Source: an uncultured Veillonella sp. | GTDB taxonomy: Bacteria; Bacillota; Negativicutes; Veillonellales; Veillonellaceae | Direction: 5' to 3' | Assembly (NCBI GenBank): GCA_902478055.1 | Contig: CABSJL010000011.1 | Span: 1-52,618 of the forward strand | DNA length: 52,618 nt | Notes under the pieces: model-generated | What the model saw: only the letters and a program-made list of their open reading frames with translations | What the model was told of the DNA's origin: nothing | Database searches by the model: none | Translations under genes and position numbers: made by a program | Shown: piece after piece, positions 6,321-15,401 of the stretch | Position numbering within the stretch: the first letter of the stretch is position 1 | How the letters are laid out: the number at the start of each line of letters is the position of its first letter

Positions 6321-8078
6321 ATGAACTTAATTGATATAAAATCTCCAGCCGATTTAAAAGGCTTATCTATTTCTGAATTAACAGACTTAACAGCACAAGC
6401 TCGCCAAGCCCTCATGACAAAGGTATCTGAGCACGGTGGTCATTTTGGTCCACCTATGGGCGTAGCAGAAATGATCATGGCCTTGCACTATGTATTTAAC
6501 TCTCCTGTAGATAAGATTGTATATGACGTATCTCATCAATCCTATGTACATAAGATGGTTACAGGTCGTGCGTTGGCGTTCTTAGATCACGATCATTATG
6601 ATGACGTAACGGGTTATACAGATCCTACTGAAAGTGAGCATGATTTCTTTAACATTGGTCATACATCCACATCTATCTCCTTAGCATCTGGCCTGGCTAC
6701 TGCTCGAAATTTAAAGGGGGACTCTGAAAATATTATCGCTATAATTGGCGATGGTTCTTTATCTGGTGGGGAAGCCTTTGAAGGTCTAGATTATGCGGCC
6801 ACATTAGATAGCAATATGATTATTATCGTCAACGATAATGACCAATCCATTGCAGAAAACCATGGTGGTTTGTATCGTGGCCTTCGTGAATTGCGCGAGT
6901 CTAATGGTGAAAGCTCTAACAATATCTTTAAGGCTCTTGGTTTGGATTATCGTTTTGTAGCCGATGGCAATGATTTGGAAACATTAATCAATGTGTTTAA
7001 GGATGTAAAAGATATTAACCATCCTATAGTTTTACATATTGTTACTCAAAAAGGTAAGGGTTATGCTATTGCAGAGCAAAATAAAGAGGCCTTCCACTGG
7101 ACAAGGCCATTTGATTTAGAAACAGGTAAACTCAAAAAGGAACATCATGGTCCGACCTATGCTGGTACAATTGCGGACTATTTGATGGAACAAATTAAAG
7201 TAGATCCAACAGTGGTAGCTATTAATGCAGGGACACCAGGTGGCTTTGGCTTTAACTCTGAATGGCGTAACGAAGCTGGTAAACAATATATCGATGTAGG
7301 CATTGCGGAAGAACATGCCATTGCGATGAGTTCTGGTATTGCAAAAAATGGCGGTAAGCCAGTGTTCAGTGTAGATAGTACCTTCTTACAACGCGCTTAT
7401 GACCAATTGGTTCAAGATCTTTGCGTCAATAATAACAGTGCGGTTATTATCAATCATATGGCATCTGTATATGGCATGAACGATGTTACGCATTTAGGAT
7501 TCTTTGATATTCCTATGCTTACAAGCATTCCTAACTTAGTATACTTAGCACCTACTAATAATGAAGAATTGTTGGCTATGACGGAATATGCAGTGCATCA
7601 ACACGAGCATCCTGTGGCTATTCGTGTTCCTGTAGGTGAATTTACATCTACTGGTGTAGCCGATACGACTGATTACAGCATTTTAAATAAATCTGAGGTG
7701 ACTCGTCGTGGTGAACGCATTGCCTTGTTAGGCCTTGGTAATTTCTACCATTTGGCAAATCAAGTGGCTGATGCATTGGCTAAAGACGGTATCAATGCAA
7801 CTGTAGTAAATCCTAAATTTGCTTCTGGTCTTGATGAAGCATTACTGGAAGAATTGAAAGCAAATCATTCTGTAGTATTTACATTGGAAGATGGTGTAGT
7901 TGAAGGCGGTTGGGGACAACGTGTAGCTAGCTTCTACGGTCCATCTGATGTGCGTGTTAAAAACTATGGTATTGCTAAAGAATTCCACGATCGCTATGAT
8001 GCAACGGAATTGTTACGAGAAAATGGCGTTTCTTTAGATCAGATTGTAGCGGATGCTAAACAAATTTTATCCGTTTAG
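6321..8078 (+). CDS. DXS-like thiamine-diphosphate enzyme (1-deoxyxylulose-5-phosphate synthase family)
   Basis: 585 residues from the ATG at 6321 (GAAAGGA 6308-6314; an upstream ATG at 6306 lacks a site). Order: ThDP pyrophosphate domain with H41, SHQSYVHK (71-78), GHTSTS (113-118), GDG (143-145) and the Mg-binding N171; pyrimidine domain with the catalytic Glu E330 in GIAEEHA; C-terminal transketolase domain. DXS makes deoxyxylulose phosphate for the non-mevalonate pathway, thiamine and pyridoxal. It is shorter than housekeeping DXS (about 620) and has GGHFGPPMG where canonical DXS has GHLGSSLG, so it may belong to the divergent short DXS-like group rather than being the main enzyme. It appears MerR-controlled, unusual for housekeeping DXS. 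Family sure, reaction less so. Confidence 0.8.
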   Translation: MNLIDIKSPADLKGLSISELTDLTAQARQALMTKVSEHGGHFGPPMGVAEMIMALHYVFNSPVDKIVYDVSHQSYVHKMVTGRALAFLDHDHYDDVTGYTDPTESEHDFFNIGHTSTSISLASGLATARNLKGDSENIIAIIGDGSLSGGEAFEGLDYAATLDSNMIIIVNDNDQSIAENHGGLYRGLRELRESNGESSNNIFKALGLDYRFVADGNDLETLINVFKDVKDINHPIVLHIVTQKGKGYAIAEQNKEAFHWTRPFDLETGKLKKEHHGPTYAGTIADYLMEQIKVDPTVVAINAGTPGGFGFNSEWRNEAGKQYIDVGIAEEHAIAMSSGIAKNGGKPVFSVDSTFLQRAYDQLVQDLCVNNNSAVIINHMASVYGMNDVTHLGFFDIPMLTSIPNLVYLAPTNNEELLAMTEYAVHQHEHPVAIRVPVGEFTSTGVADTTDYSILNKSEVTRRGERIALLGLGNFYHLANQVADALAKDGINATVVNPKFASGLDEALLEELKANHSVVFTLEDGVVEGGWGQRVASFYGPSDVRVKNYGIAKEFHDRYDATELLRENGVSLDQIVADAKQILSV

Positions 8079-8113
8079 TTCGATGAAATATTAAATAAAT
8101 AATTTTATCTATA

Positions 8114-8160
8114 AATGCAGTAGAAATATGGGTTTACCCTGTTTCTACTGCATTATTTCT
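8114..8160 (+). terminator. Intrinsic terminator after the DXS-like gene
   Basis: A 13-bp perfect stem (8114-8126 with 8142-8154) and 15-base loop are followed by ATTTCTAGTTTT. The next 200 bases to the following gene are AT-rich, with no other recognisable element. Confidence 0.75.
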
Positions 8161-8356
8161 AGTTTTATATTTTATAAAAATATAAAATTTGTTAAAAGAT
8201 TATAGATTTTTTTCGAATAGGACTATAAAAATTAGATGAAGTATTATATAATATTATCTACAGTATGTATTACAGTAGAACAAGTTTGTTGTTAATGTAC
8301 AAAAATATCACAGTATTATATAAGTAAGTATTAATGAAAAGGGAGATTGTAAGACG

Positions 8357-9040
8357 TTGAAAAAAGTATTAACCTTAACATTAGCCGTGGCCATCGTCGC
8401 CGGTGGCTATATGTCTGAGGCTAATGGGGCGGGAGAACAGCCTTCTAAGCAGGCACCGTCTATATCTGAGATAAACATATATACGCCTAAAGAACTCAAT
8501 GCACGTCAAAAAGACTTGGTTGATATCGGTCGCTATACAGCATCCGGTGATCAAGGTGCATTGAAAAGTACAATCGCCTCTGCTATTGAGCGAGGTACGT
8601 TGACACCGCAAGAGGTGAGTATTGCGATTCGCCAACTTTACTCTGCTGCTGGTTTAAAGCAAATGAATGCAGCATTAGCTACATTTGATCAATTACGTGA
8701 GGAGCGTCCTGAGTTTGGCGCTGATTACGAAAAAATGGTTCCAAAGCAAACAGGACTTAGTGCTTTATTGGGGAATGGCACTAATGGGGCTGCTTTGGCT
8801 AAGGCTAAAAATGAGGATACAAAAGAAGCGGTTCAATACAATACGTTCCGTATGAAGAAACCAAAACCGCAAAATCGTAATCGCTCTCGCCTTGGTAAGT
8901 TGGACCGTGAATTGGTCGCTGCCGCAGCTTTAGGTACGCGTGTAGGTAAAAATAATCTATTCGCTGCATCTGAAAAGAGTTTATCTGAGCTTGGCCTCAG
9001 CAAATATCAAATTGAAAATCTTGAATCTTTGATTTTCTAA
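8357..9040 (+). CDS. Exported protein with carboxymuconolactone-decarboxylase-like repeats
   Basis: 227 residues with a TTG start (GGGAG at 8341-8345). Residues 1-25 form a signal peptide ending near ANGA. Residues about 45-115 resemble a CMD/AhpD helical unit (LNARQKDLVDIGRYTASGD, then LTPQEVSIAIRQLYSAAG), and residues about 180-225 look like the start of a second unit (LGKLDRELVAAAALGTRVG). There is no cysteine anywhere, so the redox CxxC of AhpD is missing and peroxidase-linked activity is unlikely. The middle is a basic linker rich in K, R, N and P. It stands alone between two terminators. Function unknown; the fold call is moderate. Confidence 0.6.
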   Translation: MKKVLTLTLAVAIVAGGYMSEANGAGEQPSKQAPSISEINIYTPKELNARQKDLVDIGRYTASGDQGALKSTIASAIERGTLTPQEVSIAIRQLYSAAGLKQMNAALATFDQLREERPEFGADYEKMVPKQTGLSALLGNGTNGAALAKAKNEDTKEAVQYNTFRMKKPKPQNRNRSRLGKLDRELVAAAALGTRVGKNNLFAASEKSLSELGLSKYQIENLESLIF

Positions 9041-9046
9041 GAATAT

Positions 9047-9081
9047 AAAGACCTACTTCTTTGGAAGTAGGTCTTTTTTAT
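9047..9081 (+). terminator. Intrinsic terminator
   Basis: A 13-bp perfect stem (9047-9059 with 9064-9076), 4-base loop, then a T run. Confidence 0.9.
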
Positions 9082-9103
9082 GTATATGAGAAGGGAAATG
9101 TAA

Positions 9104-9132
9104 TTGACGTTTAACTCCCCCTTTTCTATAAT
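9104..9132 (+). promoter_or_regulatory. Sigma-A type promoter of trmB
   Basis: TTGACG (9104-9109), a 17-base spacer, and TATAAT (9127-9132) lie about 70 bases before the trmB start. Confidence 0.7.
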
Positions 9133-9201
9133 TAATAAGATAGGTATATGATCTGTAATAATAGATATAATTAATAGTTAACATAGATGTAAGGAGAAAG
9201 T

Positions 9202-9861
9202 ATGCGCCTTCGTAGAAAACCGTGGATTGATGAAGCTATCCACGAATATGACTCTCATATTATTTTGTCCGGCCAGGAACAGTACAAGGGCAAATGGCGT
9301 GAGTTATTTGCCCATCCTGAACGACCATTATATATGGAACTTGGTACAGGTAAGGGTCGTTTTATTGCCGGTATGTCTGAAGCGTATCCAGATGCTAACT
9401 TTGTAGGTTTTGAAGTTCAAATTGGCGTAATTTATTATGCAGCACAAAAAATCTTTGAAGCAGAGCGTGATAATGCTAAGGTATCCCTTTTTGATATTGC
9501 TGGCATTGAAGAGGTGGTAGCGCCTGGTGAAGTAGATCGTTTCTATATCAACTTCTGTGATCCATGGCCTAAGGCGAAACATGCTAAGCGTCGCCTCACA
9601 TACCATACATTCCTCGATCGTTATGCCCGTCTTTTAAAAGATGGTGGCGAGGTTCACTTTAAAACTGATAACGAAGGTTTATTTATGTTCTCTCTTGAAG
9701 AATTCAAAGAATGTGGATGGGAACTTAAGAATGTAACCTATGACTTACATAGCACAGATCTTCCAAATGTAAAGACTGAGTATGAAGAAAAGTTTAGTGC
9801 TAAAGGGCAACCTATTTTCCGCTTAGAAGCAATTAAGCCAAAAGTACAAAAGGAGGCTTAA
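9202..9861 (+). CDS. trmB: tRNA (guanine-N7-)-methyltransferase TrmB
   Basis: 219 residues, normal family length. It makes m7G46 in the tRNA variable loop using SAM. SAM-binding motif MELGTGKGRF (45-54), then FVGFEVQ, then the TrmB hallmark NFCDPWPKAKHAKRR (117-131) that binds tRNA and holds the catalytic Asp, and HFKTDNE further on. The start has AAGGAG upstream. One base separates its stop from the following SEDS gene start, whose ribosome binding site AAAGGAGG overlaps the trmB end, so they are co-translated. Confidence 0.95.
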   Translation: MRLRRKPWIDEAIHEYDSHIILSGQEQYKGKWRELFAHPERPLYMELGTGKGRFIAGMSEAYPDANFVGFEVQIGVIYYAAQKIFEAERDNAKVSLFDIAGIEEVVAPGEVDRFYINFCDPWPKAKHAKRRLTYHTFLDRYARLLKDGGEVHFKTDNEGLFMFSLEEFKECGWELKNVTYDLHSTDLPNVKTEYEEKFSAKGQPIFRLEAIKPKVQKEA

Positions 9862-9862
9862 T

Positions 9863-11206
9863 ATGGAAACACCGAATAAGGGGGATAGTCGGTGGGGCTC
9901 ACTCTTTAAAAATGATTTACAAGGTATGCTTTTACCTATATTGCTCATCACGATTATAGGTAGTGTAAATATCTTCAGTGCCACCTATATAAGCTCTATT
10001 TACGAAAATACAGGGCTCTTAGGCTACTTTACAAAACATATGGGGTTCCTATTGTTTTCAATGGCAATAGGTGTAGTGTTATATCGGTATGATTATCGAC
10101 AGCTACAAAAGCCACATATGTTGCAACGCATCATGATTGTAACACTCATAGGTATGGTGTTAGTCCTAGTGGCTGGCTCTGTCATCAATGGTGCTCGTCG
10201 GTGGATTGTTATCGGTCCCGTATCGATACAGCCATCGGAATTTGCCAAGTTAGCGGCCATAATATGGACATCGGCTAAGTTGAGTACTATGAGAAAATGG
10301 GGAAAAGCGAGATATAATAATCCACTAACGAATTTACAAGGTTATGTGGGAGAACGGGTAGGTTATATGTTGCCAATGTTAGTTTGGCCTATAATCTTTG
10401 CAGTTCTAACCATCTTGCAACCAGATATGGGGACTACTGTACTAATCTTTGGGTTCTCATTCATACTAATTTACTTAGCAGGCTTTGATGGACGATTCTT
10501 TGGTGGTGCCTTTGCCGTAGCTGGTGTGATAGGCTTCATTGCAGCTCGTATGTCGCCGTATCGTTGGGAACGGATTCAGTCTTGGTTCGATCCTTGGCCT
10601 CATGCTCAAGATATGGGCTATCAAACTGTACAAGGTCTTTTGGCTGTAGGTTCTGGTGGTATTCTTGGGGAAGGCTTTATGCAAGGTACATCTAAGTACT
10701 TTTACTTGCCAGAGGCTCATACAGATTTTGCATTTGCCGTGTGGGCTCAAGAAATGGGCTTTGTCGGTGCTGTCTTTGTCGTTCTCTTGGTAGTGGCCTT
10801 TACATACTTTGGTTTCCGCATTGCTAATAAATCTCGTGATGAATTTGGCAGATGGTTAGCTATGGGCATAACTTTGCTCATCAGTGGACAAGCATTATTT
10901 AATATTGCCATGGTTTGCGGCATTATGCCGGTAACAGGTGTGCCTTTGCCATTTATTAGTTATGGTGGTTCTTCATTGTTAATGAACTTTATGGCCATAG
11001 GCTTATTAGCTAGCGTTGGGCGCCGTAATGTAGAAGGTGTAAAACAAGTTGGTACGACTGAGGATTTACCATCCTTGCGTGAAGAGACGCAAAGTCGCTT
11101 CAAACCTAAGGTGACTCAAGAAACAGACAAGACTGCAATGCCTGGTCCGTTTAGACCTAGAGAGCCTAGAAGGCCAACGCGTAGACCTCCGAGACCTAAA
11201 AATTGA
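9863..11206 (+). CDS. SEDS peptidoglycan glycosyltransferase (FtsW/RodA/SpoVE family)
   Basis: 447 residues, about 10 membrane segments. Hallmarks: GARRWI followed by IQPSEFAKLA; LQPDMGTT; LPEAHTDFAFAV with the conserved Asp needed for polymerase activity; and PLPFISYGGSSL near the end. These proteins polymerise lipid II with a partner class B PBP at the septum (FtsW) or side wall (RodA). The HTDF region and GYQTVQGLLAVGSGG look FtsW-like, whereas GIMPVTGVPLPF is common in RodA, so no symbol is given. A basic, Pro/Arg-rich cytoplasmic tail of about 60 residues (FRPREPRRPTRRPPRPKN at the end) is an extra. It follows trmB by one base. Confidence 0.9.
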   Translation: METPNKGDSRWGSLFKNDLQGMLLPILLITIIGSVNIFSATYISSIYENTGLLGYFTKHMGFLLFSMAIGVVLYRYDYRQLQKPHMLQRIMIVTLIGMVLVLVAGSVINGARRWIVIGPVSIQPSEFAKLAAIIWTSAKLSTMRKWGKARYNNPLTNLQGYVGERVGYMLPMLVWPIIFAVLTILQPDMGTTVLIFGFSFILIYLAGFDGRFFGGAFAVAGVIGFIAARMSPYRWERIQSWFDPWPHAQDMGYQTVQGLLAVGSGGILGEGFMQGTSKYFYLPEAHTDFAFAVWAQEMGFVGAVFVVLLVVAFTYFGFRIANKSRDEFGRWLAMGITLLISGQALFNIAMVCGIMPVTGVPLPFISYGGSSLLMNFMAIGLLASVGRRNVEGVKQVGTTEDLPSLREETQSRFKPKVTQETDKTAMPGPFRPREPRRPTRRPPRPKN

Positions 11207-11316
11207 TGTGTAATTCTTATGTTTCATAAGAGTAGCATATATGTGTAAAATTCAATGCCATATCGCATATGGTATGGTATTGGAACCTAGTGTTCTTATT
11301 GTGGTGAGAGGAAAAA

Positions 11317-12600
11317 ATGAAGGATTATATTGATATTCAAGAGCGCCCATCTTGGGGGCGTATGTTGCCACTTAGTTTCCAACATTTATTTGCTATGTTT
11401 GGCTCTACTGTATTAGTACCATATTTATTAAAAGTAGATCCTGCAACAGCTTTATTTATGAATGGTATCGGCACATTGTTATACCTATTCGTATGTAAAG
11501 GTAAAATCCCTGCATACCTCGGTTCTAGCTTTGCATTTATTGCTCCTGTAGCCGGTGTATTATCTGCAGGGCTCGGTTATGAGGCGGCTAAAGGTGCCTT
11601 CGTTGTATTTGGTTTATCCTTTGTGATTTTATCCGTTCTAGTTCGCTATATTGGTACTCGTTGGATCGATAAGTTATTCCCACCAGCTGCCATGGGTGCT
11701 ATCGTTGCTATTATTGGTCTGGAATTGGCACCAGTAGCGATGAGCATGTCTGGCCTTATTGGTAATCAAGACTTGGGCATGAGCCACAGTCAAGCTATAT
11801 TTATTTCTATGTTTTCCTTAGTTGTTACCTTGCTTGGTACTGTTGTCTTCCGTGGCTTCTTAGCCGTTATCCCTGTTTTGATTGGTGTTGTTTCCGGTTA
11901 TATATTATCCGCCTTTATGGGGGTTGTTGATTTCTCCGGCGTAGAGGCTGCACCTTGGTTCTCCTTACCACAGTTCTATGGCATGCCTGTATTTGATATC
12001 AATGCGATCATCATGATTATGCCAGCACTCTTTGTAGTATTTGCAGAACATGTAGGTCACTTGGTTGTAACTAGTAACATCGTATCCAAAGACTTGATGA
12101 AAGAACCGGGCTTACAACGTTCTTTGCTCGGTGATGGTCTTGCAAACATCCTATCTGGTTTCTTTGGTGCTACACCAAATACGACATACGGTGAAAACAT
12201 CGGTGTACTCGCTATTACTCGTTGCTTCAGCGTGTGGGTTATCGGCGGTGCTGCCGTTCTTGCTATGATTATCTCCTTTGTAGGTAAAGTAGCTGCTCTT
12301 ATCCATGCTATTCCAGTACCGGTTATGGGTGGTGTATCCATTCTCTTGTTCGGTATCATTGCAGCATCCGGTTTGCGTATGCTTGTAGAACGCAAGGTAG
12401 ATTATACAAATCCGGTGAACATGATCTTAACGTCTGTTATCCTTGTTGTAGGCCTTAGCGGTGCTGAACTTGCTGTAGGTCCTGTTGTGTTGAAAGGTAT
12501 GGGCCTTGCGACTGTAGTAGGCATGGCAATGAGTATCATCTTATTGATCCTTCAAAAAACAGGCGTTGGTAATGACCAATTGAAAAAAACAGAAGTATAA
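11317..12600 (+). CDS. uraA: Uracil/nucleobase permease UraA
   Basis: 427 residues, about 14 membrane segments, NCS2/NAT family. The two substrate- and proton-coupling glutamates are E244 in FAEHVGH and E293 in TYGENIGVLA, both in the UraA form (xanthine/uric acid members differ there). It imports uracil with protons. The start has a GAGAGG site. It stands alone: a terminator follows, and the 110 bases upstream hold a weak hairpin (near 11255-11275) that could be regulatory, but no recognisable PyrR-type attenuator was identified. Confidence 0.9.
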   Translation: MKDYIDIQERPSWGRMLPLSFQHLFAMFGSTVLVPYLLKVDPATALFMNGIGTLLYLFVCKGKIPAYLGSSFAFIAPVAGVLSAGLGYEAAKGAFVVFGLSFVILSVLVRYIGTRWIDKLFPPAAMGAIVAIIGLELAPVAMSMSGLIGNQDLGMSHSQAIFISMFSLVVTLLGTVVFRGFLAVIPVLIGVVSGYILSAFMGVVDFSGVEAAPWFSLPQFYGMPVFDINAIIMIMPALFVVFAEHVGHLVVTSNIVSKDLMKEPGLQRSLLGDGLANILSGFFGATPNTTYGENIGVLAITRCFSVWVIGGAAVLAMIISFVGKVAALIHAIPVPVMGGVSILLFGIIAASGLRMLVERKVDYTNPVNMILTSVILVVGLSGAELAVGPVVLKGMGLATVVGMAMSIILLILQKTGVGNDQLKKTEV

Positions 12601-12682
12601 TTATGTTCAAGCCTATTGTTGAAATGGTATCTTAAGAAGATACCTTATAACGGTACATTTTAAAATAATATATTTTATACAT

Positions 12683-12729
12683 AACGACTACTGAATCAGG
12701 TATGATCCTGTGAAAGTAGTCGTTTTTAT
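12683..12729 (+). terminator. Intrinsic terminator after uraA
   Basis: A 10-bp stem (12683-12692 with 12715-12724) with a small inner CAGG/CCTG hairpin is followed by TTTATT. Another perfect 8-bp hairpin without a T run precedes it at 12626-12644. The rest of the gap to 12898 is AT-rich, with a TATAAT at 12849-12854 as a possible -10 box for nfeD. Confidence 0.85.
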
Positions 12730-12897
12730 TATCTTATACATATCATCGTTTAATACTTGTGAACCGAATAGGTTTAGGATGTAAGAATATTTGATATGAA
12801 ATAGATTTATATGATAAGGGTTATCTTTATAATTTATTCTTTATATTGTATAATGAATATATAAGTTGCATAAAATTAATTGAAGAGAGGAGGGCCT

Positions 12898-13362
12898 ATG
12901 GAGTTTTTAGTATGGATGGCTATAGGGATTGCCCTAATGGCTATAGAACTCGTTGTTCCAGGCGGCATTTTGGGACTCATCGGTTATTGTGCATTCCTTT
13001 GGGGCGTGTATGTAGCCCTAGGCGAGGGAACGGTAGCGCTATATGCTGTACTAGGATTAACAGCCTTGTTAATTGTCCTTATCATCGTGTTCTTTAATCA
13101 CTTTGAAAAGACTTGGATAGGCAAATTGTTTACTTTAGGGCAACGCTCTACGACAAAAGCTGGCTATATCTCTAATGATGTATTAGATGACTTAGTCGGT
13201 AAAGAAGGCGTAGCTCATACTACACTGCGCCCTGCAGGTATTGCTAAAATTGATGGTAATTTGGTGGATGTTGTGACCGAAGGGGACTTCATCGATGCCG
13301 GTTCACCTATTGTGGTGCTTCGTGTTGTGGGCGGCCGCAATATAGTTAGAAAGCGCGATTAA
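12898..13362 (+). CDS. NfeD-family membrane protein
   Basis: 154 residues from the ATG at 12898, which has a perfect GAGAGGAGGG site; an upstream TTG at 12880 is rejected. Membrane segments cover about 3-68, with the NfeD-typical ELVVPGGILG. The C-terminal OB-like beta domain is at about 100-150 (GKEGVAHTTLRPAGIAKIDG, then GSPIVVLRVVGG). Short NfeD proteins lack the protease domain and work with flotillin-like proteins in membrane microdomains. The floA homologue follows 36 bases after the stop. Confidence 0.88.
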   Translation: MEFLVWMAIGIALMAIELVVPGGILGLIGYCAFLWGVYVALGEGTVALYAVLGLTALLIVLIIVFFNHFEKTWIGKLFTLGQRSTTKAGYISNDVLDDLVGKEGVAHTTLRPAGIAKIDGNLVDVVTEGDFIDAGSPIVVLRVVGGRNIVRKRD

Positions 13363-13398
13363 GCTTTCACCACATCGTCGTATATAATGGAGGTTATT

Positions 13399-14355
13399 AT
13401 GGATGTAGGTATTTTAATCTTGATTCCCATTCTACTGATTGGGATTATGGTGTTCTTGTATGTTGTGCCATTAGGCCTTTGGGTATCTGCTCTTGCAGCA
13501 GGCGTTAATGTTGGGATCTTTACACTCGTAGGTATGCGCTTACGTCGTGTAAATCCATCTCAAATCGTAATGCCTTTGATTAAAGCAAATAAAGCAGGTC
13601 TTGATGTTAATGTAAATCAGCTTGAAGCGCATTACCTTGCAGGTGGTGACGTTGACCGCGTTGTAGATGCTTTGATCGCCGCTGAACGCGCATCTATTCC
13701 TTTAACATTCGAACGTTCTGCAGCTATCGACCTTGCAGGTCGTGATGTATTGGAAGCGGTTCAAATGTCCGTTAATCCTAAAGTGATTGAAACACCAATT
13801 ATCTCTGCGGTGGCAAAGAATGGTATCGAACTCAAGGTTCGTGCTCGTGTAACTGTACGTGCTAATATTGACCGCCTAGTTGGTGGTGCTGGTGAAGCTA
13901 CGATTATCGCCCGTGTTGGTGAAGGTATCGTAACAACTGTAGGTTCCTCTGAAGAGCACACAGATGTATTGGAAAATCCAGATCACATCTCTCGTACTGT
14001 ATTGGGTAAAGGTCTTGATGCGGGTACTGCATTTGAAATCTTGTCCATTGATATCGCTGACGTAGACGTAGGACGTAATATCGGTGCTCAATTGCAAACT
14101 GACCAAGCGGAAGCGGATAAGAAAATCGCTCAAGCTCGTGCGGAAGAACGCCGTGCCATGGCTGTTGCGACAGAACAAGAAATGCGTGCTAAAACACAAG
14201 ACATGCAAGCTAAGGTTGTGGAAGCACAAGCTGAAGTTCCTAAAGCATTGGCAGAAGCTTTCAGAAACGGTAATCTAGGTGTTATGGATTACTACAATAT
14301 GAACAATATTATTGCAGACACTAAAATGCGTGAAAACTTAGCAGATAGTGAATAG
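13399..14355 (+). CDS. floA: Flotillin-like protein FloA
   Basis: 318 residues from ATG 13399, whose GGAGG is at 13389-13393 and overlaps an alternative ATG at 13387. An N-terminal membrane-inserted stretch (1-48) is followed by an SPFH domain (about 49-230) and a coiled coil rich in Ala, Glu, Lys and Gln (about 232-285), with a conserved end NLGVMDYYNMNNI. FloA scaffolds functional membrane microdomains and tunes membrane fluidity. It is in an operon with nfeD before it and an unknown membrane-anchored gene 8 bases after. Confidence 0.93.
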   Translation: MDVGILILIPILLIGIMVFLYVVPLGLWVSALAAGVNVGIFTLVGMRLRRVNPSQIVMPLIKANKAGLDVNVNQLEAHYLAGGDVDRVVDALIAAERASIPLTFERSAAIDLAGRDVLEAVQMSVNPKVIETPIISAVAKNGIELKVRARVTVRANIDRLVGGAGEATIIARVGEGIVTTVGSSEEHTDVLENPDHISRTVLGKGLDAGTAFEILSIDIADVDVGRNIGAQLQTDQAEADKKIAQARAEERRAMAVATEQEMRAKTQDMQAKVVEAQAEVPKALAEAFRNGNLGVMDYYNMNNIIADTKMRENLADSE

Positions 14356-14363
14356 GAGTAGCT

Positions 14364-15113
14364 ATGGACTCTATTTTGTCTTCTGTGCTATCCATCTTTT
14401 CGCATAACCCTATATTTGTTCTAGGTATCATCGCGTATATTGCTTTTTCCATTATAAAAAGCAAGAATAGAGAAGAGTCTGATGAGTATGATAACAATGA
14501 AAGTTCAAGTCAGACTTGGGAGGATATGGAGCGTGAATATGGTATCTCTATAGAGAAAAAGCCTGTAGAACCTTCGCCTGAGGACTTGTTGTATGATGAT
14601 GATTTCTATCGAGAAATATTTAAAAATAGACCGATTGAGAATCAGCATCCTGAGGCTCCCTTAAGACCGAAGGGGGGAAGACTGTTTCAATATGATGATT
14701 CGGAGACATCTGAAAAACATGTTGAAGAGCATCAAAATAATGATAAAGCTCAAACAGTTTTAGCTTCCGAGCATCATTACGATGAAGCGTCTACAACGCA
14801 ACAAGGTACTCATGTTTCATCTAAGAAAACTTCAAGTAAATCAACTGGCTTTAGTACGAGTACAACTCGTTTAAGTAGAGAGTCTGTTACAGGTCCAACC
14901 TTAAGTGAACGATTGGCCGAATTCAAGAGAGATAAGGCTTCTAAAGAAGGAAAGGTACTCCTTGATACGAATATGGTAACGGCTTCGCCAATCACTTCGA
15001 CGAGTGTTCATACATCAAGTCATAAACGTATATCAAATCATGCTCTAAAAGAAGGCATGAAATGGTCTATCATCTTGAGTAAGCCTAAGGCTCTTGAACG
15101 CAGATATCGTTAA
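14364..15113 (+). CDS. Membrane-anchored, largely disordered protein of the floA operon
   Basis: 249 residues, not a family I can name. One N-terminal membrane segment (about 14-32) is followed by an acidic, low-complexity region of about 180 residues rich in Ser, Thr, Glu, Asp and His, and then a basic C-terminal tail, LKEGMKWSIILSKPKALERRYR-like, that looks like a short conserved motif. GGAGTAG provides the ribosome binding site. Its place directly behind nfeD-floA (8-base gap) suggests a role with the flotillin assembly, for instance as a client or adaptor; this is inference from position only. Confidence 0.7.
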   Translation: MDSILSSVLSIFSHNPIFVLGIIAYIAFSIIKSKNREESDEYDNNESSSQTWEDMEREYGISIEKKPVEPSPEDLLYDDDFYREIFKNRPIENQHPEAPLRPKGGRLFQYDDSETSEKHVEEHQNNDKAQTVLASEHHYDEASTTQQGTHVSSKKTSSKSTGFSTSTTRLSRESVTGPTLSERLAEFKRDKASKEGKVLLDTNMVTASPITSTSVHTSSHKRISNHALKEGMKWSIILSKPKALERRYR

Positions 15114-15283
15114 GTTGGGTTAGCCAATACGGTTTATTAGTCATTAGAAAATATGGCTATTAAAATATTGGATATAACGGCCACGGGATTATGGGTAATC
15201 TATGGCTATCGTTATTTGCGGATAGATGTTGTATAGCAATTATAACGGCACATATCCTATGTGGTGCATATAATTACATATGG

Positions 15284-15334
15284 AAAGAGGTTCCTATTGG
15301 TCACCTATGTGACTATTAGGAACCTCTTTTTTAT
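15284..15334 (+). terminator. Intrinsic terminator of the nfeD-floA operon
   Basis: A 13-bp stem (15284-15296 with 15317-15329), an inner GTCAC/GTGAC hairpin, and a T run. The other 170 bases of this gap show nothing recognisable. Confidence 0.85.
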
Positions 15335-15401
15335 TGTCTTTTTTTGATGGAACTTTCACAATAATAGGGAAAGGAGTTCGTCTACAAGGAAAGGTGATAG
15401 T

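Noticed and set aside
12846..13097. 83-codon frame overlapping the nfeD start
   Set aside because: It is a shifted frame over nfeD; the NfeD protein has the good ribosome binding site and clear family motifs.
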